Assembly: GCA_958430865.1 (NCBI GenBank)
Contig: CAUDNR010004255.1
Coordinates: 30,718-59,708, forward strand
Direction of reading: 5' to 3'
Source: Entrophospora sp. SA101
Taxonomy: Eukaryota > Glomeromycota > Glomeromycetes > Entrophosporales > Entrophosporaceae
DNA length: 28,991 nucleotides
Positions 9,800-20,834 of this stretch are shown here, one piece after another. The notes beneath the pieces were generated by a model. It was not told the origin of the DNA. It ran no database searches and saw nothing but the letters and a program-made list of their open reading frames with translations. The translations under genes were made by a program, and so were the position numbers. Positions within the stretch are counted from its first letter, which is position 1; each line of letters begins with the position of its first letter.

Positions 9800-10236
9800 T
9801 ATTATCAATTTCTAAATAAGGATAATACACACCAACCCATCAATAAAATTGGATATTTTCATGATGTTGCTGAATAAAACGTGACGTTACACTCGGAAAT
9901 TATTATTTAATATTGATCACAACAATAGTGTGTATATACAAAAAAATTTTTTAGACGCGAGATGAAAAATCTAAAACAAGAAAGCTAGCTAGTTGTTAAT
10001 AAACACATTTAGGAAGAAGATAGGCTTTTTGATAGCCAGAGACTTTATTTTTTGTATTGATGTCACTTTTTCTTTTCTTATAAAATAGCCTAAACAACTT
10101 ATATAAACGTGGAGAAAATTTCATTATAATGATGGGTAATTATAAGATTCCGAACAAACAATTGGTATATTGGCTTTTTGTGACTGTTATTAACATTAAA
10201 TAATTACAAAGGCAAAAACAACACGACTACTGAAGA

Positions 10237-10256
10237 ACACACACACACACACACAC
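10237..10256. repeat. (CA)n microsatellite
   Basis: About ten CA units in intergenic sequence. Confidence 0.95.
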
Positions 10257-10560
10257 AAAATCAATGAGGCGCATCTCCAAGAGTTTAATATGTCAATTAT
10301 TCTCATCTTCCTAGAGCCCATTAGGCTAATTTGACTCGATTCCCCCCGATGATACGATGATGCAAGTAGAGTTCATTAAATTGCTCAATGTAATTTTTTG
10401 TCAGGGGGGGCGCCGCCGCTCTGGGTCTACGATTGTGTCATTGTTAAGAAGCTTCTCGCTTGTCCAAAGCCTCCGAACATGTCCAAACTTAAAACTCCGG
10501 TTTTAAAACAAGTTGCTCACCTGTAGTAATTCTATAGTTATGGGGCGTGTGTAAGCATAA

Positions 10561-10953
10561 TCACTTGCGTGTTTGTAATAGGAAAATTTTATAAATCTGA
10601 TACCCATCATAATCAGGGATGGCATTGGACATGGATATTATACCACACCCGTAGATCCAAATTATGAAGTGTAGGACAATCAACATCGTTAAAGCAGTTA
10701 CAGACTTCTTGAACTCCGCCATCTCAAACTCCACCATCTCAAACTCCACCATCTCAATCACCAACTTAATCATCATCAGGAACACGAAGTCAAAGTACAC
10801 CTTGATGCTGCCTAATGCCATGCCAACCCTGTATATGTATAATAAATCAGATTTATTCATTTATTTTATAAGGAACTTTTCAATTTTTAATTGTATGCAA
10901 TTGAGAAGTAGGCATACACACAAGAAAATGAAACTGAGCATAGACTCGGTCAT
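10561..10953 (-). CDS. possible small membrane protein, two exons, unknown function
   Basis: The minus strand from 10828 to 10561 is open and reads VGMALGSIKVYFDFVFLMMI, then three EMVEF-type five-residue repeats, then LTMLIVLHFIIWIYGCGIIS, ending IYKIFLLQTRK-stop. This suggests two hydrophobic segments separated by a charged loop. The coding stretch is distinctly more GC-rich than its surroundings. A TATACAG acceptor lies just before 10828, and an upstream exon 10922-10953 (MTESMLSFIF + TT) with donor GTGTGT joins in frame, giving 99 residues. I do not recognise the family. The 15-base repeats could equally be non-coding, so both the gene and the exon 1 choice are tentative. Confidence 0.35.
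10708..10757 (-). repeat. 15 bp tandem repeat, three copies
   Basis: GAGATGGTGGAGTTT on the minus strand, repeated three times with a few substitutions; in the proposed frame it encodes EMVEF, EMVEF, EMAEF. The length is a multiple of three, so copies keep frame. Confidence 0.85.
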
Positions 10954-11362
10954 TAAAATTTCACCATCAGGTCATTATGTGGCCTTTTTTAAATCGGTTC
11001 CTTAAATTTTTTTATTGCATGGTCCTAGTATTATCATTACTTGGGTGATGCAATTTTTAGTTATATCAATTTTTTAATTTTAACCAGCTATCATGAACGT
11101 TGTAATAGACATAACAGTGGGGGAAAGGTATCATTCACGCGTAAGGAAAGGATTGGATAGTAATAAAAAGCTAAGTCATATTTATTTGTTTTATTTAACT
11201 AATATATAATTAATTATATTTAAAAATATACCGTCAGAGCAATTTCATGAAATCCAAGACACCACTACATTAATATTTGTAATTCGTGCTAATTTAGAGT
11301 CACATCTTTCTTCATTTAGATAGCATTTTACAAATCATTTATAATAATCATAATAGTAGTAA
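10954..11362. other. intergenic, nothing recognised
   Basis: AT-rich with no supported frame on either strand; may include the promoter of the small minus-strand gene. Confidence 0.5.
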
Positions 11363-11604
11363 GAGAAAGGATTGATAAATGACTAATTTAATCTCTACTA
11401 TAAATTTATTCATTATAATTATTTTCTTTTTATTTTATTTCTTAAAGCTAAATAATAAATTTTTTACATTTTTTAAATGGTAGTCTTTTTGTTGACACTG
11501 ATTACTCTTGTCAGTTAATTACAATATTTGGTATTTGTCAATTAATTAGTTACTTTGGTTCTCTCGCTTACTGCTTCTCTTTCTTGTACCTAGACAAATC
11601 TGTA
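11363..11604 (+). repeat. dispersed direct repeat, copy 2
   Basis: Second copy of the repeat at 8714-8930, same orientation, with small insertions (an extra TCTCTACTATAAATTTATTC near 11390). Confidence 0.75.
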
Positions 11605-11978
11605 TGACAAGTTGTTATGTGAAGTTTTTGGATAATTTCTGTGGACATTATCTTGGAAATTGTCAGCATCGGTTCATTATTATTATAAGGCAGACAATGT
11701 CTGTGAACAAACACTGGTTTCAATATGGAAACAAACGAACTAATTAAAAAAAAAATTTCTACAAATACGATTATAATTGCTATTACTAGTTTTTCCTGAT
11801 GTTATTAATACACCTATTACTGGTATTCTTTTATTATTATATTTCATAAAATCAAACGCGTTCGAATTATCTTTAGTGTCCGAGTTTGGAACACACGTAG
11901 ACATGTCAATATTGGTATGTAGAGAGTTGTGTTTAATTTGATATTTTTTTTCGATTTTTGATTTTGAAATTAACTACA
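11605..11978. other. intergenic, nothing recognised
   Basis: AT-rich spacer between the dispersed repeat and the Tc1/mariner element. Confidence 0.5.
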
Positions 11979-11980
11979 TA

Positions 11981-13641
11981 CACTACCTGGACAAAAGTCA
12001 CGCACACCCTAAAACAAATAATTGCATAAAAACGTACATAATAAATATACAAAGAAATAATGTCGTTTTGTAACTTAGGTACTTATTAATCTATATGCAA
12101 ATTTTCATTTCTCCAACGTTTCTAAAAAAATAATAAATAAAAAAATAAAACTTTGTTCGAATTTTTTTTCCCCAAATATTCCCACTTCAAAAAAAAATGA
12201 ATTGAATAAAAACGTGCATTATAGCCTCATCTGATATTTTAACATATGATAGAATACGCATCTTAAATAACCATCTGTGATGTTATGAATTTTTTTGTAA
12301 ACAAGCTTGATTTTTAATAAATATTTTTGAAAATTTAAAAAAAATTAAATTAAAAAATGTTGGATTCAACGTAGCGAAATTATTTTTCTTTACAAAAATA
12401 ATGAACCCATTTCCAAAATAGCCAAAATTCTTGATATTCATGGAACAACAATATCTCGTACTATTAAAAAACATATTGATGGTGAAGGTCTTGCTACAAA
12501 GCAGCGAAGTGGTCGTCCAAACTTAATCAACAATGAAAATCAAAAAACATTAAAAAAAATTTTAAAGCGAAATAATCGAAAGTCTGCTGAGCAAATAAAA
12601 AACAAATTTAACGAAAAAACAAAGTGATGTTTCAACTAAGACTATTAGAAGAACATTACATGAATTAAATATTTTTTCTCGTGTTCCTGCAGCAAAGCCA
12701 CTTTTAAATGACCAACAAAGAACCAATCGATTAAATTGGTGTCTTGGGAGAAGGAGTTGGACGGTTAGAAAATGGAAATCTATCATTTGGAGTGATGAAA
12801 GTAGATTTACAATCTATAAAAATGATGGACCAGGATATGTTTGGAGAACTCCTGGTACCAGGTTTAATATTGAAAACATGACTCCTACTGTGAAGTTTGG
12901 AGGTGGAGGCTTGATGATGTGGGGTTGTTTTTCAGGAAAACGTTTGGGCCCATTGATAGAAGTGGATGGTAAATTAAATAGCTTAGGATATATACGAATA
13001 CTAGAAAACCATTTGTTACTTTAATTGAAAAAGACTTTAATAAGAGGGGTATTTGTATCAAGATGACAATGCCCGTCCATACTGCGAAAGTTGTAAAAAA
13101 TTGGTTTTTAACAAATAAAATTAATGTTTTGTCTAATTGGCCAAGTCAGTCCCCTGACTTGAATCTAATTGAACATTTATGGTCAAAGTTGGAAAGAAGA
13201 ATTAGAAGGCACCCAAAAAATATGAAAAATATTAATGAGTTGGAGTTCGCATTACAGGAAGAATGGAGTAAAATTCCAATGGATGTTCTATTCAGACTGA
13301 TAGAAAGTATGCCAAGGAGAATAGAAGCTGTTATTAATAATAATGGGTGGCCAACCAAATATTGATTTTATTTAAAATTTTAGACATGATTATTATGCGA
13401 GTTCTTGAGCAATTTTTTTTTTGTTGATGTTTTTGATGATCATTTTCTTGGAAAAAAAAATTCGGACCAAGTTTTATTTTTTTATTTATTATTTTTCTTA
13501 GAAACGTTAGAGAAATGAAAATTTGCATATGGATTAACAAGGACCTAGGTTACAAAATGACATTATTTTTTTGTATATTAATATGTACGTTTTTGTGTAA
13601 TTAGTTGTTTTAGGGTGTGCGTGACTTTTGTCCAGTTAGTG
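11981..13641 (+). mobile_element. Tc1/mariner element with ~190 bp terminal inverted repeats
   Basis: Both ends are present: CACTACCTGGACAAAAGTCA at the left and, in reverse complement, CACTAACTGGACAAAAGTCA at the right, flanked by TA at 11979-11980 and 13642-13643. The inverted repeats are long, about 11981-12172 and 13450-13641, with recognisable shared blocks (CACGCACACCCTAAAAC, ATGCAAATTTTCATTTCTC, CGTTTCTAA) and modest divergence. Total length 1661 bp, right for a single-gene Tc1-type element. The transposase within is broken. Confidence 0.93.
12352..13365 (+). pseudogene. Tc1-type DDE transposase with several frameshifts
   Basis: Homologous stretches are in three frames. First frame: helix-turn-helix region EPISKIAKILDIHGTTISRT and QRSGRPNLIN. 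Near 12620 the frame shifts (TAG/TGA region) into DVSTKTIRRTLHEL, then IIWSDESRFTIYKN (first catalytic Asp), GGGGLMMWGCFSG, GPLIEVDGK, ending at a stop near 13024. A third stretch carries [10 protein letters not shown], then LYQDDNARP (second Asp) in yet another frame, and from 13063 [10 protein letters not shown] and [17 protein letters not shown] (the final acidic residue in the NLIE motif), ending GWPTKY-stop at 13365. At least four indels are needed to read through, so the copy is inactive, though residues are well preserved, suggesting a fairly recent death or an active relative elsewhere in the genome. Confidence 0.92.
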
Positions 13642-13643
13642 TA

Positions 13644-14868
13644 TAAATAAGTCTTTGGATTATAAACACCCAGGTAATTAATCAAACTGCCCAAAATTAT
13701 GTTGTGCATTTGCTGATAATTTAATAAATAGAGTTACTCTTTATTTATGTACTAAAGGGTAACTTTGACAAATCAGATTAATTATGAAAAATTACCGCAA
13801 AATTTCATCCAAATGCCAGTTTATGCAACCTATTAAGCTTTGAACCAATCCACCGACTCTATTAATTAATAATTTATTCTTAATTGCTTAAAACATATTT
13901 ATTATTTAAAGGCTATGTGTGTTAAGGATTTGATATTTCACAAGTTAATGTTCTACCTACAATTACAAGGTACAATTAAAAGTGTGTTGATATTTTATAA
14001 AATCTAATTATATGAATTTTGAAATAAAATTCTCTTTTAATGGAAAGGTTTTTGAATATGGTATAAAGCAAGCAAGCTTAAATGTGAATATAATACTAAT
14101 TGGGAATTGTGTAAATTATGCAACACATTGATTTAATGGTAATGAAAATATTGACAAGTTGATTAAATCATCCAGTTAAAGCAACGGGTTATGAAATTTT
14201 TCAATGGATTCCTTATTTAAAAGGTAAGCGAAGGTGAATTTGTGGAGCTACCTGAATAATTGTGGTGATAGTAGAGACATGACTGCAGCGTTAATAATTC
14301 TCAAAATATGCAAAAGATTAAGTCCCAAGTTTATATTGTATTGAAAAATATTTTATACTAAAATTTACAAATCAAATCAAGTTTAATACAATTCCTTTTG
14401 ATCCTTCAAACATTACATCTTGATGCTGTTTATTAAATAAAATTTATAATAATTGTGTTATTAATGCATTGTCTAAACCTATTAATAATGTTATTAAACT
14501 ACTGTATGCTTGAATATAAAAATACATCTGTTTCATAGTATATAATACTGACGTAGGGAAAGCGTTAAATATAAACCGTTTCTTTAAATTTTAAAGTTGT
14601 GCTCGCAACTCTAGTCACCTGTATGTGGCGCAACTTCGAATTACTAATATTAATACCTCCCTGTGGGCGTTAAAATTAACTGCAAGTTTCCCGAAATGTT
14701 ACTACTATTATAATACATATATTTAGTAGCTTGCATTTCACTTTTACCAAATTAATTTTTTTCATTGAAAAGGTCATTTTTCATCATTATTATTTTCGAT
14801 GAATCATAAAATAATCGACAATTTAGAATTTCCTTTTCTTCTTTCTTTTAGTGTAAATTACATTTAAA
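13644..14868. other. intergenic, no gene recognised
   Basis: AT-rich. No frame beyond chance length. The last 300 bases, including a GC-richer patch near 14590-14670 and a T/C-rich run (TTTCCTTTTCTTCTTTC) at 14829-14846, are the likely promoter of the downstream kinase gene. Confidence 0.5.
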
Positions 14869-16591
14869 ATGAGAATAACAATGAAGGAAAAAACAAAAAA
14901 ATCATTTAAGGATTTTTTTAACATCAAAAAGATATTTTTTAAAAAAAAATTCATCGATAATAATGATATAACCGACATTAATAACCTTTATAATAATATT
15001 ATTATTAAGGATAATAACAACAATAACAATAATTCAGCACCCCATACAACTACCAGTAATTTAACACCCAACAACAGCAACAGCAACAGGAACAGCAACA
15101 ACAACAACGGCAACGACAATAACAATGATTCCGAAATAATTAAGGGAACTTTAAAAGATCCAAAGAAATGGTTGGACGACGCAGAAATAGTTAAATTTCC
15201 TTACAACATATTTTCTGGTATTACTTATATCAATAAAGGTGCTTCGGGACAAGTTTATAGAGCCAAATGGAAGAGTGATATGGATGTAGCATTGAAAGAA
15301 ATTATGAAAAAGACGAAAAAAGATGACGGTGAAGTTATGAAACAATTTGTCCACGAGGTATAACATTATTTAGACCCGTGAGTATTTGTAATTAGTTATC
15401 TATCACTAAAGTAATATTACGTGACTATTTTTAGTTTAGATCACATAATCAAGTTGATGGCCATGAAAATATTTTGAATATTTATGGGATAACGCAAAGT
15501 AATATTTTTTTTACATTTAAAAACCAATAAATAAAAAATTAATTAGTAATACATTCTATTTTTTTATTATACGAAAATTATAAAAATAGATCCTAAATCG
15601 GGAAATTATTCATTGGTTTTACAATTCGCTAACCACGGGACGCTCCATGAATATTTGTCTGCAAATGTTGATAAATTGGACTGGACAAAAAAGTTAGGTT
15701 TGGCATATCAGCTTGCTAGTGGCATACAAGCATTGCATAGTAAAGGAATAATTCATCGAGACTTGGTACTTCTTTAATGATTTTTCTTTCTTTAATAGTA
15801 TAGCATTAACACATTGTTAACATTAACATTAACCTTACTATCGCTATAAATATTTGTTGTAGCATGCGGGAAATGTTCTTATAGTCGATGATAATATTAA
15901 GATTTCGGATTTCGGATTGTCAAAATCTAGAGAAAAAGTTTATGGAAAAATTAGATATACAGATCCCAGATGTCTCGAACACCCTAAAAACGAGAAATCG
16001 GACATTTTTAGTTTAGGAATTTTGTTATGGCAAATCTCAAGTTGTAAACCACCATACGAATGGATTGAAAATGATCAGGATGTTTATTTATCTGGTGAAA
16101 GAGAAACTAAGGTTGATGGAACTCCTGAAGAGTACTTTGATTTATGCACTAGATGTTGGGACTCAGACCCAGATAATCGACCAGATATCAAATCTGTTGT
16201 TGAATATCTTGACAAACTAAGGGAACAACATTATACTGTACCAACTATTATACAAAAATCCACGAACGAACACTTACAAAATGCTTCGACAGATTGTAAT
16301 CATAGCAGTGGAGCGTATCACGATTTTAAATTTAACGATCTTATGAATGAACAAGATCTGCTTATGAAACAAAATATGGGTAACACTAGTAATAGTGATC
16401 AATATATCAGTGATTCTAACACCAACAACAATAACAATAATGACGACATAATTAACATTTTTAACGTGAATAGTTTTGACAATTCTAGTAATGCCGATAC
16501 TTATTATAATTCATCCTTACATTCCATTACAATGATCGACCCATCTCCTCCCAAAGATAATAATTGTTATTTTTTTCGGTTTCGGAAATAA
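14869..16591 (+). CDS. TKL-like protein kinase with Asn-rich extensions
   Basis: Four exons by frame and splice signals: 14869-15357, 15435-15498, 15590-15765 and 15863-16591, giving 485 residues. Residues about 1-100 are Lys- then Asn-rich low complexity. The kinase domain follows: GASGQVYRAKW glycine loop, VALKEI lysine, GHENILNIYGIT, ANHGTLHEYL (hinge side), IIHRDLHAGNVLI catalytic loop, ISDFGLSKS (DFG), RYTDPRCLE (in place of APE), KSDIFSLGILLWQISSCKPP and a C-lobe ending with CTRCWDSDPDNRPDIKSVVE (the conserved Arg). All catalytic residues are intact, so it is likely an active cytosolic kinase; no substrate can be named. The HRDL|HAGN and HE|FRSH junctions are typical intron positions in this family. 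The C-terminal 120 residues are Asn/Ser/Asp-rich. The stop at 16589-16591 lies just after a T7 run, and related open sequence continues beyond (see findings). Confidence 0.9.
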
Positions 16592-17140
16592 AAATAACAA
16601 CAACAATGATGATGCCGATAAAATAAATTATCAAACAAAAACCTCGAAGGAAATCTTGCATCTGCTGATGATGATAACAAAATAACAATGATAATAAAGA
16701 TATCGACGACTATTGCCACTAATTCTATCGGGGACAGATTAATTCAATTAATTGCTTGAACGAAGAATCAAAAAATTCGGAAATGCCATCATTCATTTCT
16801 GACAATGACAGAGAAGATGACGAAACTTTTTATTTTCTTGGATAAAGGAATTTATACTATCGCAGATCACGAATCAATGATTCTATTTTATATTCTTCAT
16901 GTTAATATTTATTTATTTTTATATGTGAATATTTTATAAATAGGCACACAGCCAATAATGTTCAAACTAAACTAAAATCACGACTATACCAATTGAGTAG
17001 GTTCTATTCGAATAAGGTTTATTCGAATTATTTGTTTTATTCGTTATGATTTTGAGTAATTGAAAGTTTATTTTGAGTGCTAGTAAACGAACAAAACGAA
17101 TAATCCGAATTAAGATTGAGTACTACCAATAGAAACTCTA
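16592..17140 (+). other. 3' flank of the kinase with coding-like remnants
   Basis: 16592-16660 reads as NKNNNNNDDADKINYQTK in the frame one base off from the kinase, and 16750-16845 reads NCLNEESKNSEMPSFISDND then REDDETFYFLG-stop. Both resemble the acidic/Asn-rich tails seen in such kinases. Further on, 17022-17045 and 17088-17111 form an imperfect inverted repeat (TTCGAATTATTTGTTTTATT versus its near complement), possibly a small MITE remnant. Confidence 0.4.
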
Positions 17141-17155
17141 GTGTTAAGCTGGCCG

Positions 17156-17157
<2 letters not shown>

Positions 17158-17209
<52 letters not shown>
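17158..17209. repeat. (ATT)n microsatellite
   Basis: About 17 uninterrupted ATT/TTA units. The plus-strand frame across it encodes poly-leucine and is not a gene. Confidence 0.97.
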
Positions 17210-17213
<4 letters not shown>

Positions 17214-19260
17214 TGCTTTCTTTATTATTATTTATTATCTTTTATCTTGCTAAGAGCATTGTAAAATTCTTTTTTGGGCAACTGTACAGTTTTTTTTTAA
17301 TCATTCTAATTAATCCATCACAACCAAGTGTCTATGCCACTGAATTCTGCACTAAAATCGCAGACGTAAAAATGAATGTTAAGAGAAAAATTTTTTATCA
17401 TTTAATTGATTTAGCCGGCTAAGCCGTTTAAAAATTCTTTGTCACCAGAAATAATATTGCATCAAATTTATATGAAACGATAGAATAAGAAAAAAAGTCT
17501 TTATAACATAGAAAAAAAAGAAAGATATGTAGGTAGTCGCCATTCGAAGTTTTTTTTTTGATAAATTGCTTGTTTTCTATATACTCACTTTAGTTGGGCT
17601 GACAATGTTCTCTTGGTATTTTCATTTTTAAATACTGTAGTATAAGTGGTTATTCATCCACGGATAGTTTAGAGTTTTGGAACCTCATGTTTATCAACTT
17701 GATATTCTTCTTCCATAAGATTCAACTCTTCCGAGATAGCTTCAGCTCTATATTGTCTAGTTTGTTAGCTTCTCCAGCTAAAAAGAAGCATTGTAATAAA
17801 AGGCTAATATTTAATACCTTCAATTTTTATAAAAAATATACACATTTATATTTGCATTATGAATCAAGTGTTGACATATAACCTAATTACCCACAAAATA
17901 TTATCAGTTTATCATTTGTGAACAAGGAATAATAAAAATGTTGATATTACAACAAAAGAAAAATCCACATCTCTCGATAATTCTCTAACAATATTAGGAG
18001 AATCAAAACCCAGTGCAATATTCCAGAATATTCTGTTCCTGTCTTATTAGTAATTTTTTTGTGCTGTTTTACAAGTTACGAATTCTCCACCTATCTCACA
18101 ATAAAACAGGGGTTTGAAGCTGTTTGACAGCACGAACTGAAAAAACAACATTATTGAGTTATATTTCAACTTTTTTTTTTTTGTTGGTGTGGGCCACCAA
18201 TTCGTAGCAAATTGATCATAATGAATCTGGTACAAAAATACCATGAAATTATAAATTATATGTATCTATTACTATATAAAAAAATCACTTGTTTGATAAA
18301 AAATTAATTGATATTTTACTACTTGTCAAGGCGAGAGTTTAAATGTCATTTGGTATATGAGATTAAATTATCATGTGACTTGGTCATTTCACAAGTAATT
18401 TGAGGTCATATGTCAACATTGTTCTATGATATTTTGAAATTGTAACTACTAATACTAATACTAATGAAGGAAACCCGGAATCCTAACCCAAAACTTTTCG
18501 AGAGCTTGGCAAAAATATGCTTGTAAAAATTCTAAGGAACTGTTCAATTAATAGGGAAATCACCAAACCATAATAATAATTAATTCAAAAAAATATACAT
18601 ATGCATCATCTAGAATTAGCGTTTGAAACTGTGACCAAGGGTTTCATAAAATTTTTTATAACGGTTACACGCCATATTCTGAGCAAACAATTACGATAGC
18701 CAATAACAACAACAACAATAATAATGTTTACGAGATTATTAAATTACGGAATTATAGATGATTGCCCTCTTAATGATCATTATCGAAACTTAAGTTTCAT
18801 AGTTGTCGAAATTATATCCAAAATTTATTGACTCTTTAAGCTGAAGTAATAAGACAATATAAAATAAAATAAATAGAAAGGGTCTGATAATCTTACCGAA
18901 TTAAGTAAAATCGACCAATAAGTTATGCTTAATTTGATAAGATCGCTACTATGATCAGCCTTTTCTCAAACGCCTCCTTATTTAATTATAGATTGCACAA
19001 TACTAATACAAAGAAGTTAAATAAGAAACAAATTATCTTTTTTTCCATATTAGTAGTGTACATATATTATACTGAAAAATTTATATATAATGGATAATTA
19101 TTGTAAAAAAATGATTTTTTACTCTTCTTAATAATAATAAACCAAGGGTGCCATAGTCGTTCGAATCTTAGTATTAGCTTTTGTTTTATACACTTTATAC
19201 GTTTTCTTTTTTCTTTCATTAAATAACAAGAGAGCTGGCATCTCTTCGTTCTCTTTGTTA
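17210..19260. other. intergenic, no gene recognised
   Basis: Two kilobases of AT-rich sequence with only short chance frames on both strands. The right end is the upstream region of the large modular membrane-protein gene. Confidence 0.5.
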
Positions 19261-19268
19261 TATAAATA
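19261..19268 (+). promoter_or_regulatory. TATA box of the modular membrane-protein gene
   Basis: TATAAATA lies 84 bases before the ATG at 19352, a usual distance for fungal genes. Placement by motif and distance only. Confidence 0.5.
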
Positions 19269-19351
19269 GATTTTTATTTAAATAGATTATTAGTTGTATA
19301 TAACCACTAATTTCAATTAATATATATCTTAACTTGACATAATAATAAAGA

Positions 19352-20792
19352 ATGAAAGGACAAAGCAGGAATTTTTATATTATTATAATAGTTTTCGCTC
19401 TTTTGCTACTTTTCACAAATTTGAATACTAATGTACAAGCAGGTAGATCTCACAACTATATATTTTTCAAACTTTTTTACATCAAAAAAATAATTTTTGA
19501 TTAACCGTTTTGACATTTTAGCTAAATTCATTCGCAATGAACAATCAAAAACTTGTTTACAATATGCAAGCAATTCAACCCAAAGTTGCACATCTATAAT
19601 TCTTACAAGTTGTCCTGTTGATCGATTTGGTGAAATTTCTGATTTAACAAAATGGAATCTTATTTCAACAAATCCATCTCAGCCATTATCAAATTCGACT
19701 GAAATTTTCATTGAATCCTTAGATAACAAATTATGCCTTACCACCAAATCCAATTCTGCTGTGCAAGCTTGTCCTTGTGATAATGGGGTCACTCAAAAAT
19801 GGAAACTGAATAGTGATGATACTTTCACGAGCAGCTCAAATAATGGAAAATGTTTAACAATGTTAGCTGATAATTTAGGCTTGGATACTTGTCAAAATAA
19901 TTCTACACCTATGTCATGGAAAACTTATAATGTTGCTCCTAGTAAGTTTTTATATGTATATATATTGGTATTTTTTATTTGTAAATTTATTTTTGACTCT
20001 AACAAATATATTTTATCAACTATTAGATGCTGTTAACATTTATATTAATCCATTATTTAGTGGAAATACTACCCAATTAGTTGTAGATCAATATACATCG
20101 AAAACTCTCCCAACAAGCATTTTCAAATCACCATTTTCACTTGAGATTCCACCCGGTTTTCTATTTGAGATTGATTCGGGAAAAAGCGATCCCATAATTT
20201 ATGATTCTGATATTGCTCAAGCTGATCCTATAAAATCATTAACTTCCACAATAATTGTCAAGTTAAAGTCTGGAGTGGTTATTTATGAACAACCTGCATA
20301 TTTTGGTAACAGTGAGTTTTTTGAAGTTGGTGCTTCAGAAACAACTACTCAAACAAAAGCTATCATGATTGGTTCGGTTATGGTACCTGATGGTTTTCGT
20401 GGTGTTGTGTGGCAATCCTCTAATTTCTCTGGTACAAATCTTGGTTTATTTGAACCTGTTGCCAATTTTACTGGTGTGTCCGTTGCTACTAATCAAGCAC
20501 CAGCTGGCAGTTTCGATATATCTTCAGGTATTTTTTGTTTGATAAAAGTTGATTTGGTTTTTTTATTTAAAAAAAAAAAGAAGCTAATTCATTGTTTCCA
20601 TTATTGTTATAGCATCATGTACAAATGAATGTGGTTCAGGTGGTTTTTGTAATGAGAAAAAAACATGTGTTTGTAAGAATGGTTTCACTGGTGAAAAATG
20701 CGATCAATGTTTACCTGGTTTTTTTGGACCAAATTGTCAAGGTACTAACTATTATTATTACTATTATCAAAAATTATCAAAGAAAATATATT

Positions 20793-20834
<42 letters not shown>

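Larger units (their letters stand above)
8931..10560. other. intergenic, simple repeats only
   Basis: No supported gene. Contents include two related copies of ACTCACTARTTAACCAATGT near 9165 and 9240, an (AT)n run at 9773-9799 and a (CA)n run at 10237-10256. From about 10290 to 10560 the base composition becomes clearly more GC-rich (AGGGGGGGCGCCGCCGCTCT near 10404), possibly the 3' flank of the small minus-strand gene that follows; no frame there is convincing. Confidence 0.5.

Noticed and set aside
10664..11005. 113-residue plus-strand frame with NSTIS repeats
   Set aside because: Antisense to the EMVEF repeat region; the minus-strand reading has hydrophobic segments and splice signals and is preferred, although neither is certain.
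17141..17422. Open frame encoding a long poly-leucine stretch
   Set aside because: It is the translation of an (ATT)n microsatellite followed by unrelated AT-rich sequence; no start context, homology or splice support.
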